Shown: positions 21,625 through 31,365, counted from the stretch's first letter. The stretch is 37,993 nt of DNA from Streptococcus mitis (GCA_001914195.1 MKYF01000037.1:1-37993), one strand, 5' to 3'. A program made the numbers and translations. Notes: generated by a model from the letters alone, not told the origin.

Positions 21625-22455
21625 CTATTTCCAAGGGTTGTAAAATCGTCCGTGATTTTGCAAGATAAGTAGTAAACTAGCTACTAAAAACAAGGCTGCC
21701 AAAAGCAAGGTAATATAATCTCCTTTTTTCAAGGCCTTATAACTGTACCAAGTGCGTTTTTTCTCTTTCCCAAAGCGTCGAAGCTCCATGGCGGTCGCGA
21801 TGGTATCAATGCGTTCTAGCGAGCTAAAAATCAAGGGAGTAACAATGCGCAGATTGCCTTTGATTCGTTGCATAAGAGAAGCTTTCTTGGATAATTCCAT
21901 CCCACGCGCCTCCTGAGACATCTTGATAGTAAAGAATTCTTCCTGCAAATCTGGAATATAGCGCAAAGTCAGGCTGACTGAATAGGCAATCTTGTAAGGC
22001 ACACCAATTTGATTTAAACTGGAAGCAAACTGACTAGGGTGGGTTGTCATCAAAAAGATAATAGCCAGAGGAATGGTGCAAAGGTACTTAATGGCCAAAT
22101 TTAGCAGATAAAAGAGTTCTTGACTGGTCAGAGTGTAGGCACCGATTCCCTGCCAAATCACACTTCTCTCTCCGTAAAGTCCAACCCCATACTCGGGAGA
22201 AAAGAGATAGACCATCAAGACGTTTAAAACGGCAAATACCGTCGCAAAAACGGCTACAAAGGAAACATCTTTAAAACGGATTTCTGACAAATAGAGGAGA
22301 AAGACCGAAAAGATGGCAATCAGAACAAGCAGTCTGGTATCATAGCTAATCATGGCCGCCAACGACACAAGGATGAAAAAGAGAAGTTTTCCAGCTCCTG
22401 ACAAGCGATGAATCACAGTATCTCTATGCTGGTAACCGATTAATTTAGCTTGCAT
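21625..22455 (-). CDS. ECF transporter transmembrane subunit EcfT
   Basis: Membrane coupling subunit (CbiQ family) that joins an S component to the ATPases. Of 276 residues, about five membrane helices and the two cytoplasmic coupling helices with the Ala-Arg-Gly-type motifs are seen: QEARGMELSKK (about 180) and TAMELRRFGKEKKRT (about 220-235). Its start overlaps the double ATPase gene by 16 bases. Together with the UPF0397 protein they make a dedicated, group I ECF transporter set. Confidence 0.9.
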   Translation of the reverse strand: MQAKLIGYQHRDTVIHRLSGAGKLLFFILVSLAAMISYDTRLLVLIAIFSVFLLYLSEIRFKDVSFVAVFATVFAVLNVLMVYLFSPEYGVGLYGERSVIWQGIGAYTLTSQELFYLLNLAIKYLCTIPLAIIFLMTTHPSQFASSLNQIGVPYKIAYSVSLTLRYIPDLQEEFFTIKMSQEARGMELSKKASLMQRIKGNLRIVTPLIFSSLERIDTIATAMELRRFGKEKKRTWYSYKALKKGDYITLLLAALFLVASLLLILQNHGRFYNPWK

Positions 22456-24122
22456 CCTTCTCTCCTTTCCTTGTAAAATGCCGTTAAAGCAAGTGGATCC
22501 ACGTCGAGTTTCTTAGCCAAGTTGAAGATTGAAGTTTCTTTTAGATTGGCTTTTATTAACAGCTCAGGATTACTCAAAAGACTCGCTGGATCAATATCGG
22601 CAATCAATTCTCCATCCACCATGACAAGAGCCCGATCCGAATAATCCAGCATCAATTGCATATCATGGGTAATCATGACAATGGTATGCCCTTTTTGATG
22701 CAGTTCTTCGAGAAATTCCATAATCTCAGTATAGTTCTTCTGGTCTTGACCTGCAGTCGGTTCATCTAAGAGGATAATTTCAGCTCCTAAAACCAAAATC
22801 GATGCAATGGTGACACGCTTTTTCTGCCCAAATGACAGGGCAGAAATGGGCCAATTACGGAATTCGTAAAGCCCACAGATTTTCAAGGTTTCATAGACTC
22901 TCGTTTCAATTTCCTTCTCATCCACACCTCGCAAACGAAGTCCTAGAGCCACCTCATCAAAAATCATATTGGTTGAAATCATTTGATTGGGATTTTGCAG
23001 CACATAGCCTACTCGTTCCGCCCGTTCTGCAACAGAATCGCCTTTGATATCCTGACCTTCCCAAAGATAGCGACCTTCCGTCTGAATAAAGCTACTTATG
23101 GCCTTGGCTAGAGTTGACTTCCCTGCTCCATTTTTCCCAACAATGGCAATCTTTTCGCCCTTTTTAATATCCAAATGTAGGGATTTTAAAATCGGTCTAT
23201 CATCATAAGAAAAAGACACGTCCTCTAATTTAAAGAGTGACTGCAATTCTGGGGTTTCTTTTGCCAATTCATTCTGCAACTGAACCTGACCTTTTGAGAT
23301 AGACAAGTTATCCAGATCTGCTAATTGTTCTTCCTTGACTAAATCCACACCCAATTGACGGAGAGTGGTTAGATAAAGGGGTTCCCGAATTCCATTTTGT
23401 GTCAATAAATCAGTCGCCAGTAACTGGTCAGGACCCCCATTAAAAAGGATACGACCATCGTTTATCAAGACAATCCGATCCACAGGGCGATGCAGAACGT
23501 CCTCTAAACGGTGCTCGATAATAAAAGTCGTCGTCCCCTCTTCCTTATGAATCTGGTCAATCAATTCGATAATATCCTGACCTGACTTGGGATCCAGATT
23601 GGCGAGCGGCTCATCAAACAAGAGAATCGGACTCTCATCAATCAAGACACCAGCTAGACTAACTCGCTGCTTTTGTCCACCAGACAAATCCTGAGGACGC
23701 TGATTCAGTAAAGAAATAAGGTCCAGCTTTTCAGCCCATTTATGAACACGATTTTTCATCTCATCTAGAGCTGTCACATCATTTTCCAGAGCAAAAGCCA
23801 AATCCTCTGCTACGGACAAGCCGATAAACTGCCCATCTGTATCCTGCAAAACCGTGCTGACCAGATGAGATTTATCGTAGATGCTCATATCAAAGGCTGC
23901 TTGCCCCTTGATCAAAAATTCTCCAGACATCTGCCCCTTGTAAATATTGGGAATAATCCCATTCAAACACTGACCCAAGGTAGACTTACCTGACCCAGAT
24001 GGGCCAACAATTAAGACTTTCTCTCCTTTATAAATAGTCAAGTCCACTCCTTGCAAGGTCGGTTCTTGTTGTGTTTCATACCGGAAAGAGAAATCCTTCC
24101 ACTCAATTATAGCTTCTTTCAT
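22440..24122 (-). CDS. ECF transporter double ATP-binding protein
   Basis: Two ABC ATPase domains in one chain of 560 residues, equal to EcfA and EcfA' fused. Domain 1: Walker A GPSGSGKSTLG (about 39-49), signature LSGGQKQRVS, Walker B ILLFDEPLANLDP. Domain 2: Walker A GKNGAGKSTLAK (about 328-339), signature LSFGQKKRVT, Walker B IILLDEPTAGQD. LSFGQ is a frequent variant in one half of ECF ATPases. It powers the S component encoded upstream through EcfT encoded downstream. A 168-base gap with a terminator-like hairpin separates it from the S component. Confidence 0.95.
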   Translation of the reverse strand: MKEAIIEWKDFSFRYETQQEPTLQGVDLTIYKGEKVLIVGPSGSGKSTLGQCLNGIIPNIYKGQMSGEFLIKGQAAFDMSIYDKSHLVSTVLQDTDGQFIGLSVAEDLAFALENDVTALDEMKNRVHKWAEKLDLISLLNQRPQDLSGGQKQRVSLAGVLIDESPILLFDEPLANLDPKSGQDIIELIDQIHKEEGTTTFIIEHRLEDVLHRPVDRIVLINDGRILFNGGPDQLLATDLLTQNGIREPLYLTTLRQLGVDLVKEEQLADLDNLSISKGQVQLQNELAKETPELQSLFKLEDVSFSYDDRPILKSLHLDIKKGEKIAIVGKNGAGKSTLAKAISSFIQTEGRYLWEGQDIKGDSVAERAERVGYVLQNPNQMISTNMIFDEVALGLRLRGVDEKEIETRVYETLKICGLYEFRNWPISALSFGQKKRVTIASILVLGAEIILLDEPTAGQDQKNYTEIMEFLEELHQKGHTIVMITHDMQLMLDYSDRALVMVDGELIADIDPASLLSNPELLIKANLKETSIFNLAKKLDVDPLALTAFYKERREGCKLN

Positions 24123-24256
24123 CTTACTCTCTTCATTCGCTTCTTAGACTTCTATTTTATCATAAATCAATCCCTTCTTGCAGTCTCTTCTCTTAAAATC
24201 TTAGCGCCAAAAAGAGTCCTATCCTAGCTAGCTTACCTAACTAATCTATAAACATC

Positions 24257-24279
24257 GAAAAAGACTGGTTGCCCAGCCT
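24257..24279 (-). terminator. Terminator or attenuator between S component and ATPase genes
   Basis: AGGCTGG-GCAA-CCAGTCT on the minus strand (24,262-24,279, one G-U), followed by TTTTTCG. It lies inside what is functionally one transporter operon, so it probably sets a lower level of the ATPase/EcfT genes relative to the S component. No clear new promoter is seen before the ATPase gene. Confidence 0.65.
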
Positions 24280-24290
24280 TCCCCATCATT

Positions 24291-24839
24291 TTAGTCCTTT
24301 TTCAAACTTCCTGCACGAGTTTGAGTTCCTGCATAGGCAAGCAAGAGAAGAGTTCCTGCAATAGCTACAGATACACCATTAGCAATTCCCGCAACAATCC
24401 CTTGGGCAAATACTTTTTCTGCAGCTTCTTGATAAATCACAACATCTCCAAGTGGTGCCAAGACACCCCAAACAAGAGCATTTGCAAGTAGTTGAATGAG
24501 GTTAAAAATAAGAATATCTTTCCAGTCAAAGACACCATTGATCACGCGAACGTACTTTCTAAATAGCCCCACAGCTAGACCAAAGAGCCCGCTAGCAATA
24601 ATCCAAGTCCACCACAGACCGTAACCAGCAAGAGAGTCCTTGATTACATGACCAATCAACCCGACAAGCAAACCGATAATCGGTCCAAAAATAATAGAAA
24701 GTAGCGCTTGTACCGCATACTGAAGCTGGATGCTTGTATTTGGAACAGGAGTCGGAATGTTGATCATCCCGATAACGACAAAGAGGGCAGCGCCAATTCC
24801 GACAGCAACAACTTGTTTGATTGTAAATTTGATTTCCAT
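24291..24839 (-). CDS. ECF transporter S component, UPF0397 family
   Basis: Membrane substrate-binding subunit of 182 residues with five or six hydrophobic helices. It starts MEIKFTIKQVVAVGIGAALFVVIGMINIPTPVPNTSIQLQ, the typical UPF0397 N-terminus. The transported compound is not established from sequence. Its direct neighbour upstream (18 bases away) is a SAM hydroxide adenosyltransferase, which suggests a link to SAM, adenosine or methionine metabolism. Confidence 0.88.
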   Translation of the reverse strand: MEIKFTIKQVVAVGIGAALFVVIGMINIPTPVPNTSIQLQYAVQALLSIIFGPIIGLLVGLIGHVIKDSLAGYGLWWTWIIASGLFGLAVGLFRKYVRVINGVFDWKDILIFNLIQLLANALVWGVLAPLGDVVIYQEAAEKVFAQGIVAGIANGVSVAIAGTLLLLAYAGTQTRAGSLKKD

Positions 24840-24857
24840 ACTATTTATTCTCCTATT

Positions 24858-25706
24858 TTATCCTTCTATTTTCTTTATTTCAATGGTCCAAGATGAACCG
24901 ACACCCACATTATAGGCCTTGGCAAAAGAACCTTGGTTGATAGCTAAACCTAAACGATAGAGAGAGTTGATGTAAAGGATGGGTTGCCCAATTCTCACAT
25001 CTGCAAATGATTTGCCATAGACAACCTGATTTTGATAAACCAGCATATCTGCATGATAGATGGTCACTTCAAAACGGTCACCAAATTCTGGTTCCAGCTT
25101 GTAAAATTCTTCTCGCGTGATAGAGGTCCAAAGCGAACCAAAACGCACATCCAGAATATCAATAGCTCCCTTCACCAGATGATCTTCTATGATTGTCTCT
25201 ACGACTGGAAACTCTACAATCTGATCCACACTGAGCTCTGGCCCCACTTCCTCAAAACTAATGTGACCACTGGCTAATTTAGCACCAGTATAGGCATAGA
25301 CATCACGACCGTGGAAGGTATAAGAATGCTCTGTATTTTGACGTCTATTGGCCACTTCAGAAATCTCACGAATAGCTAGAATGCCAACGTGTTTCTTGAT
25401 AAAAGAAAGCGTCCCATTGTCTGGCGTGACAATGTATTGATTTTTTGCAGTCTTAGCAACCACGCTCTTACGTTTCGAACCGACACCTGGATCGACCACC
25501 GATACAAACGTCGTTCCCTCAGGCCAGTAATCCACCGTCTGAAAGAGACGATAGCTCCCCTCAAAAATATTATAAGGCGTGATATCGTGCGTCAAGTGAT
25601 GGATTTTTAAGGTTGAAGACTCTTCTAAAGCCACTCCAATCATAGCCGATACCGCACCATCAACCAGACCAAAGTCTGATTGTAATACCAGTAAATTATT
25701 ATTCAT
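24858..25706 (-). CDS. SAM hydroxide adenosyltransferase (DUF62 family)
   Basis: Family members hydrolyse S-adenosyl-methionine to adenosine and methionine using water or hydroxide as nucleophile; they are relatives of fluorinase and chlorinase. The 282 residues show LQSDFGLVDGAVSAM, VVDPGVGSKRKSV, TPDNG and TFHGRDVYAYTGAKLASG, the family's active-site segments. The ATG at 25,706 has AAGGAG upstream; an ATG 27 bases earlier is less likely. It heads the transporter operon. Small differences from halogenases (no halide loop recognisable) favour the hydrolase. Confidence 0.9.
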   Translation of the reverse strand: MNNNLLVLQSDFGLVDGAVSAMIGVALEESSTLKIHHLTHDITPYNIFEGSYRLFQTVDYWPEGTTFVSVVDPGVGSKRKSVVAKTAKNQYIVTPDNGTLSFIKKHVGILAIREISEVANRRQNTEHSYTFHGRDVYAYTGAKLASGHISFEEVGPELSVDQIVEFPVVETIIEDHLVKGAIDILDVRFGSLWTSITREEFYKLEPEFGDRFEVTIYHADMLVYQNQVVYGKSFADVRIGQPILYINSLYRLGLAINQGSFAKAYNVGVGSSWTIEIKKIEG

Positions 25707-25894
25707 TTTATCTCCTTGTATATCCTTTATCATACCATATTTCAGAGAAAGGTGCTAATAGCTATTTCAATTGATTAGGGTATAGTTTTACCTTATAGCA
25801 AATTTCCTACTAAAAACTCTGGTGATTAGCTAGTAGGTGCATTTTTTCTTGAAAAAAGGTATGATAGTTACATCATGAAAAAGTAGGTTTTATT

Positions 25895-27244
25895 ATGAAA
25901 ATTATCCTTGTCGGAGGGGGAAAAGTTGGTTCTGCCCTCTGTCGCTCCTTGGTTGCAGAAAAGCATGATGTTTTGCTGATTGAGCAAAACGAAGCTGTCC
26001 TCAATCATATTGTCAATCGCTTTGATATCATGGGTATCCTTGGTAACGGGGCCGATTTTACCATCCTTGAGCAAGCCAGTGTCCAGGATTGTGATATCTT
26101 TATCGCCCTGACTGAATACGATGAAGTAAACATGATTGCAGCCGTTCTAGCCAAAAAAATGGGAGCTAAAGAGACCATCGTTCGGGTGCGGAACCCTGAA
26201 TATTCTAACTCTTATTTCAAGGAAAAGAATATTCTCGGTTTTTCTCTTATCGTTAATCCTGAGCTCTTGGCTGCCCGCGCTATTGCTAATATCATTGACT
26301 TCCCCAACGCCCTCTCTGTCGAACGTTTCTTTGGTGGACGGGTCAGCTTGATGGAATTCACTGTTAAATCCTCCAGTGGTCTTTGCCAAATGCCCATTTC
26401 TGGTTTTCGGAAAAAATTTGGCAATGTCATTGTATGTGCGATAGAAAGAGATCATAAAATTATCATTCCAAGCGGTAACATGACTGTACAGGATAAAGAT
26501 AGAATCTTTGTCACTGGTAACCGTGTTGACATGATGCTCTTCCATAATTATTTCAAGTCTCGTGCCGTGAAGAGTCTTCTTATTGTTGGAGCTGGTAGAA
26601 TTGCCTATTATCTACTTGGTATTCTCAAAGACAGTCGTATCGATACAAAAGTCATTGAAATCAATCCCGAAATCGCCAGCTTCTTTAGCGAGAAATTTCC
26701 AAATCTCTACATCGTTCAAGGAGATGGTACCGCAAAAGATATCCTGCTGGAAGAAAGTGCTCAGAACTATGATGCCGTTGCAACTCTAACAGGGGTCGAT
26801 GAGGAAAATCTGATTACTTCGATGTTCCTTGACAGGGTAGGTGTACAGAAAAATATTACCAAGGTCAATCGTACCAGTCTCCTCGAGATCATCAATGCGC
26901 CTGATTTTTCAAGTATCATCACACCTAAAAGCATCGCTGTAGATACAATCATGCACTTTATTCGTGGTCGGGTTAATGCCCAGTATTCAGACCTTCAAGC
27001 CATGCACCATCTAGCCAATGGCCAAATCGAAACCCTACAATTCCATATCAAGGAAGCCAATAAAATGACTGCCAAACCTCTTTCTCAACTGAAATTGAAA
27101 AAAGGGGTTCTTATTGCAGCTATCATTCGAAAGGGCAAGACTATTTTCCCAACTGGGGAGGATATGTTGGAAGTTGGAGATAAGCTCCTAGTAACAACTT
27201 TGTTGCCAAACATCACCAAGATTTATGACTTGATCGCGAGGTAA
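25895..27244 (+). CDS. trkA: Potassium uptake regulatory subunit, TrkA family
   Basis: Cytoplasmic gating subunit of a Trk/Ktr-type potassium channel. The 449 residues consist of two KTN (Rossmann) nucleotide-binding domains each followed by a TrkA_C domain: GGGKVG (7-12) in the first and VGAGRIAYYLLGIL (about 230) in the second. It is divergent from the SAM hydrolase gene, with a 161-base gap. The stop is 3 bases from the trkH start, so the two form an operon. Binding of c-di-AMP is known for some streptococcal relatives but not shown here. Confidence 0.94.
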   Translation: MKIILVGGGKVGSALCRSLVAEKHDVLLIEQNEAVLNHIVNRFDIMGILGNGADFTILEQASVQDCDIFIALTEYDEVNMIAAVLAKKMGAKETIVRVRNPEYSNSYFKEKNILGFSLIVNPELLAARAIANIIDFPNALSVERFFGGRVSLMEFTVKSSSGLCQMPISGFRKKFGNVIVCAIERDHKIIIPSGNMTVQDKDRIFVTGNRVDMMLFHNYFKSRAVKSLLIVGAGRIAYYLLGILKDSRIDTKVIEINPEIASFFSEKFPNLYIVQGDGTAKDILLEESAQNYDAVATLTGVDEENLITSMFLDRVGVQKNITKVNRTSLLEIINAPDFSSIITPKSIAVDTIMHFIRGRVNAQYSDLQAMHHLANGQIETLQFHIKEANKMTAKPLSQLKLKKGVLIAAIIRKGKTIFPTGEDMLEVGDKLLVTTLLPNITKIYDLIAR

Positions 27245-27247
27245 GAA

Positions 27248-28687
27248 ATGAATAAAAGTATGATTCGTTACCTCCTTTCAAAGTTACTTTTGATTGAAGC
27301 TGTTCTTCTTTTGGTTCCTGTAGCTGTAGCTGTCTATTACCACGAATCGAGCCAAGTCTTTACAGCCCTCTTTACAACGATTGGGATTCTCGTATTACTA
27401 GGTGGTTCAGGAATTTTACAAAAGCCCAAAAATCAACGGATTTATGCCAAGGAGGGAGTCTTGATTGTTGCCCTCTGTTGGATCCTTTGGTCCTTCTTTG
27501 GTGGTCTCCCCTTTGTCTTTGCTAGACAAATTCCCAGCGTTATCGATGCCTTTTTTGAGATCAGCTCTGGCTTTACAACTACTGGAGCAACTATTCTGAA
27601 TGACGTTTCAGTTCTCAGCCGTTCCCTCCTCTTTTGGCGAAGTTTTACCCACTTAATTGGAGGAATGGGAGTGCTTGTTTTTGCACTTGCTATTATGGAT
27701 AATGCCAAGAATAGCCACCTAGAAGTGATGAAGGCTGAGGTTCCTGGCCCTGTTTTCGGTAAGGTTGTATCCAAACTCAAAAATACTGCCCAGATTCTCT
27801 ATCTCCTTTATCTAGCTCTCTTCTCCCTCTTTGTCATCATCTATTATCTAGCCGGTATGCCTCTCTACGATAGTTTTGTCATTGCTATGGGGACAGCGGG
27901 AACTGGAGGCTTTACCGTCTATAACGACGGAATTGCCCACTATGGCAGCTCACTGATTACCTATCTGGTCAGTATCGGAGTTCTGGTTTTTGGGGTAAAT
28001 TTCAACCTCTACTACTACCTCATGCTCCGTCGCGTCAAGGCCTTCTTTGGAGATGAAGAACTTCGAGCTTACTTGGTCATTGTACTGCTTTCTACAGGCT
28101 TGATTAGCCTCAATACCCTCTATCTCTATCCAGGATTTTCCAAGAGCTTTGAAATGGCCTTCTTCCAGGTTTCCAATATCATTACGACGACTGGTTTTGG
28201 ATATGGAGACATTACTAACTGGCCCCTCTTCTCCCAATTTATCCTCCTCTTCCTCATGGGAATCGGTGGTTCTGCTGGTTCAACCGCAGGTGGACTCAAG
28301 GTTATTCGAGGCCTCATCCTTTCAAAAATTGCTAAAAACCAAATTTTGTCAATCTTATCGCCCCACCGTGTTTTGACCCTCCATGTTAATAAAACGGTGA
28401 TTGACAAGGATACCCAGCATAAAATTCTCAAGTACTTTGTCATCTATTCTATGATTTTGCTAGCACTTATCTTTATTGTCAGCCTAGATAGCAATGATTT
28501 CCTGGTCGTTACCAGTGCTGTCTTTAGCTGTTTCAATAATATCGGACCTATTCTAGGAACCACTTCTAGCTTCTCAATCTTTAGTCCTATCTCAAAAATT
28601 CTCCTCTCCTTTGCAATGATTGCAGGCCGCTTGGAGATTTACCCAATCCTCCTTCTCTTTATGAAGAGAACTTGGTCTAAGAGATAA
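27248..28687 (+). CDS. trkH: Potassium uptake channel subunit, TrkH family
   Basis: Membrane pore for potassium uptake, 479 residues with about ten membrane helices. The four pore loops with selectivity-filter-type sequences are visible: TTTGATIL, TAGTGGFTVY, TTTGFGYGD and GSAGSTAGG. It works with TrkA encoded just before it. The RBS (GAGG) lies at the end of trkA. A terminator follows at 28,693-28,730. Confidence 0.95.
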   Translation: MNKSMIRYLLSKLLLIEAVLLLVPVAVAVYYHESSQVFTALFTTIGILVLLGGSGILQKPKNQRIYAKEGVLIVALCWILWSFFGGLPFVFARQIPSVIDAFFEISSGFTTTGATILNDVSVLSRSLLFWRSFTHLIGGMGVLVFALAIMDNAKNSHLEVMKAEVPGPVFGKVVSKLKNTAQILYLLYLALFSLFVIIYYLAGMPLYDSFVIAMGTAGTGGFTVYNDGIAHYGSSLITYLVSIGVLVFGVNFNLYYYLMLRRVKAFFGDEELRAYLVIVLLSTGLISLNTLYLYPGFSKSFEMAFFQVSNIITTTGFGYGDITNWPLFSQFILLFLMGIGGSAGSTAGGLKVIRGLILSKIAKNQILSILSPHRVLTLHVNKTVIDKDTQHKILKYFVIYSMILLALIFIVSLDSNDFLVVTSAVFSCFNNIGPILGTTSSFSIFSPISKILLSFAMIAGRLEIYPILLLFMKRTWSKR

Positions 28688-28692
28688 AATAT

Positions 28693-28730
28693 AACCACAC
28701 CTTGTTCCATACAAAGTGTGGTGTTTTTAT
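28693..28730 (+). terminator. Terminator of trkA-trkH
   Basis: AACCACACCTTGT (28,693-28,705) pairs with ACAAAGTGTGGT (28,711-28,722), with one mismatch or G-U at the seventh position, followed by GTTTTTATTTT. Confidence 0.85.
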
Positions 28731-28813
28731 TTTCAAGTATCTCCTACAACTCTACAAGTATCTTTGAATCCTGGTCAGACATTTCAGTACCTGACTTAAG
28801 GAATTTAAGATCC

Positions 28814-28847
28814 CAAAAAACAACCCTCAGTCAACTGACCGAGGGTT
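28814..28847 (-). terminator. Terminator of pflB
   Basis: AACCCTC (28,822-28,828) pairs with GAGGGTT (28,841-28,847), with GGTC/GACT continuing the stem. On the minus strand GTTTTTTGG follows, 27 bases after the pflB stop. Between this and the trkH terminator nothing else is seen. Confidence 0.85.
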
Positions 28848-28873
28848 CCTTATTTCATTATTCAAGAACTTGA

Positions 28874-31198
28874 TTAGCTCAACGCATCCAAGGCATCATC
28901 CATTGAAAGAACTTCGTGGAAGACACGTTGTGTCAATTCAGTTTTTTGTTCTGGAGTGAGGTATTTAGTGTTTACACAGTATCCAGAGATACGTACGATA
29001 ACGTCTTCACCTGACATGATCTTTTCGTAAACATCGTTCAAGTCCATAACGTTCAAGTTAACGTGTTGTCCACCGTTTTCGAAGTAACCATCAAGAATTG
29101 TTACCAAGTTATCAACTTGTTCGTCACGAGTCTTACCAAGAGCGCGAGGTGATACTTGTGTAGTCAATGAGATACCATCAGCTGCATAACTAAAGTCAAG
29201 GCTAGAAAGTGAGTTCAAGTTTTGCAACCATCCACCTTTAGCTTTGTTAGATGGGTTAGCACCTGGTGAGAAGAATTCAAGTTTAGACAAGTTCACAGAA
29301 CCATCTTCGTTGAGGTATACACCCTTGTGGACTGGTGAGTTACCAGTTTGTTTAGAGTAAGCAACGTTAGATGTGATTGTCAAAAGTGATACTGTAGCTT
29401 CTGCGTCTTTGTAAAGTTTATGGCTACGTAGACGAGTAGTGTAAGCTTCGATCAACCATTCTGCCAATTCGTTTGAACGTGGGTCATCTTCACCCCAACG
29501 TGGGTATTCACCGATTGTTTCGTAATCGTAGATGTAGCCATTTTCGTCACGGATTGGTTTAACTGTAGCGTATTTGATAGCTGACAATGTATCAACAGTG
29601 TTAGCAAATCCACAGATACCGAATCCCATGTTTGCACGTTGTTTAGTTGGCAAGAAGGCCATTTGAACAGCTTCGTAGTTGTACTTATCAGTCATGTAGT
29701 GGATGATGTTCAAAGCATCTACGTAAGTGTCAGTCAACCAGTCAAGAGATTTTTCAAAGTTAGCTTTAACTGATTCAAATTCAAGAACTTCGTCACGGAT
29801 TGGTTCGATATCAAATACTTTGTAGTCTTTGTGAACATCGTCGTAACCACCGTTCAAACCAGTAAGAAGGGCTTTCAATACGTTTACACGCGCACCGAAG
29901 TACTGGATGTTGTGGCGTTGTTCTTCATTTTCTGGGTCAAGTGGAGACACACAGCATGAGATACAGCTCATTTCACCATATCCGTCTTTAGCCATTGTTG
30001 TTACACCTTCGTATTGGATAGAAGAGTGTTTGTGGCTCATGTGCATACAGTAGCGACGGAAGTTGTATGGCAATTTATCAGTCCAAAGAACTGTCAAGTT
30101 TGGTTCTGGAGAGTTACCGATGTTGTCAAGAGTGTTCAAGAAACGGTAGTCCATCTTAGTAACACGGTGACGACCGTCGTTACCCATACCAGCCATAGAA
30201 GTTGTGATGAAAGTTGGGTCACCTGAGTACAATTGATCATAAGCTTTTGTACGAGCAAATTTAACTGTACGAAGCTTCATAACGAAATCATCAACGAATT
30301 CTTGGATTTCTGATTCAGTAAATGTACCACGAGCAAGGTCACGTTCTGCAAAGATGTCCAATACGATTGGCACACGACCTAGAGATGTAGCAGCACCGTT
30401 GATAACACGGCAGACAGACATGAAGGCGATGTTAACCCATTGGATAGCTTCTTTAACGTTCATCGCTGGTTTGCGAACGTCAACTCCGTAAAGGTCACCC
30501 AAGCGAACAACTTGTTGCAATGCTTGGTATTGAAGGTTGATTTCTTCACGAAGACGGATTGTTTCTTCATCGATTTCTTCGATTGCGTTCCAGTCGTTTA
30601 CTTTTTCTTGCATCAAGTAGTCTGCACCGTAAAGAGCAAGACGTGCGTAAACACCAATGATACGTCCGCGTGAGTATGCATCTGGAAGACCAGTTACAGT
30701 GTGAGCGTGACGAGCGCGACGAATGTTTGAAGTGTAGGCACGGAAGATACCGTCGTTAACTGTTGTTACATATTTAGTAAAGATTTCATGAACAGCTGGA
30801 TCTGGTTCGTATCCATTTTCTTTCAAAGTAGTTTCAGCCATACGGATACCACCTTTTGGCATGAAGTTCAATTTGAAGAGTTCATCGTTTTGGATACCGA
30901 AGATAACTTCGTTTTCTTTATCGATAAATCCTGCTGGAATGTCAGCAATAGATGTTGGACGAGTGTCCATTGGGAAACGAGTTTCTTCGTAGTGTGCCTT
31001 AGTTTCTTCTACAATTTTTTTGATGTGAAGTGAACGTTCTGTTGGTCCTGCAAGGAAGCTTTCGTCTCCATCGTAAGGTGTGTAGTTAGCTTGTACGAAG
31101 CGTGATACACTTGCTTTTTCTTTCCAATCTACGCCTTTGAAGCCTTCCCAAGCTTTATCAAAAATATCTTGTGCTTCAACAACTGTCTTAACAACCAT
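28874..31198 (-). CDS. pflB: Formate C-acetyltransferase (pyruvate formate-lyase)
   Basis: Glycyl-radical enzyme that converts pyruvate and CoA to acetyl-CoA and formate in mixed-acid fermentation without oxygen. The 774 residues are family length. Catalytic Cys pair at about 415-416 (CISCCVSPLDPE) and the radical Gly at about 739 (VRISGYCVN). The ATG at 31,198 has GAGGA upstream; a longer frame from 31,234 starts inside the leader. It needs an activase (not in this window). A cre-like site in its promoter suggests CcpA control. Confidence 0.97.
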   Translation of the reverse strand: MVVKTVVEAQDIFDKAWEGFKGVDWKEKASVSRFVQANYTPYDGDESFLAGPTERSLHIKKIVEETKAHYEETRFPMDTRPTSIADIPAGFIDKENEVIFGIQNDELFKLNFMPKGGIRMAETTLKENGYEPDPAVHEIFTKYVTTVNDGIFRAYTSNIRRARHAHTVTGLPDAYSRGRIIGVYARLALYGADYLMQEKVNDWNAIEEIDEETIRLREEINLQYQALQQVVRLGDLYGVDVRKPAMNVKEAIQWVNIAFMSVCRVINGAATSLGRVPIVLDIFAERDLARGTFTESEIQEFVDDFVMKLRTVKFARTKAYDQLYSGDPTFITTSMAGMGNDGRHRVTKMDYRFLNTLDNIGNSPEPNLTVLWTDKLPYNFRRYCMHMSHKHSSIQYEGVTTMAKDGYGEMSCISCCVSPLDPENEEQRHNIQYFGARVNVLKALLTGLNGGYDDVHKDYKVFDIEPIRDEVLEFESVKANFEKSLDWLTDTYVDALNIIHYMTDKYNYEAVQMAFLPTKQRANMGFGICGFANTVDTLSAIKYATVKPIRDENGYIYDYETIGEYPRWGEDDPRSNELAEWLIEAYTTRLRSHKLYKDAEATVSLLTITSNVAYSKQTGNSPVHKGVYLNEDGSVNLSKLEFFSPGANPSNKAKGGWLQNLNSLSSLDFSYAADGISLTTQVSPRALGKTRDEQVDNLVTILDGYFENGGQHVNLNVMDLNDVYEKIMSGEDVIVRISGYCVNTKYLTPEQKTELTQRVFHEVLSMDDALDALS

Positions 31199-31253
31199 GT
31201 TAATGTCCTCTTTTTTCTTTCTAGTAACAACCATCTGTTACATTCATGAGATA

Positions 31254-31259
31254 AGTATA
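31254..31259 (-). promoter_or_regulatory. -10 box of the pflB promoter
   Basis: TATACT on the minus strand, 55 bases before the start codon. The -35 box is not clear; TTGTTG at 31,278-31,283 (18-base spacer) is the best fit and overlaps the cre-like site. Confidence 0.55.
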
Positions 31260-31265
31260 CCATAC

Positions 31266-31279
31266 AGTAATCGTTTTCA
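31266..31279 (-). promoter_or_regulatory. cre-like site (CcpA) in the pflB promoter
   Basis: TGAAAACGATTACT on the minus strand fits the CcpA consensus TGNAANCGNWNNCA in all but the last fixed base. It lies between the -10 and -35 regions, a repressing position. CcpA effects on pfl genes are known in streptococci. Confidence 0.55.
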
Positions 31280-31365
31280 ACAAGTGGAAAATCCCTATTT
31301 TTACACTTTCTTTTCTAAAACAGTCTATGTTTTGTTCCAAACTGTATTATATTTTTGAAAAAAAT

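Noticed and set aside
25734..25894. A SAM riboswitch before the SAM hydrolase gene
   Set aside because: No SAM-I, S(MK) or related core was recognisable in the 161-base divergent region; only weak -10-like boxes.
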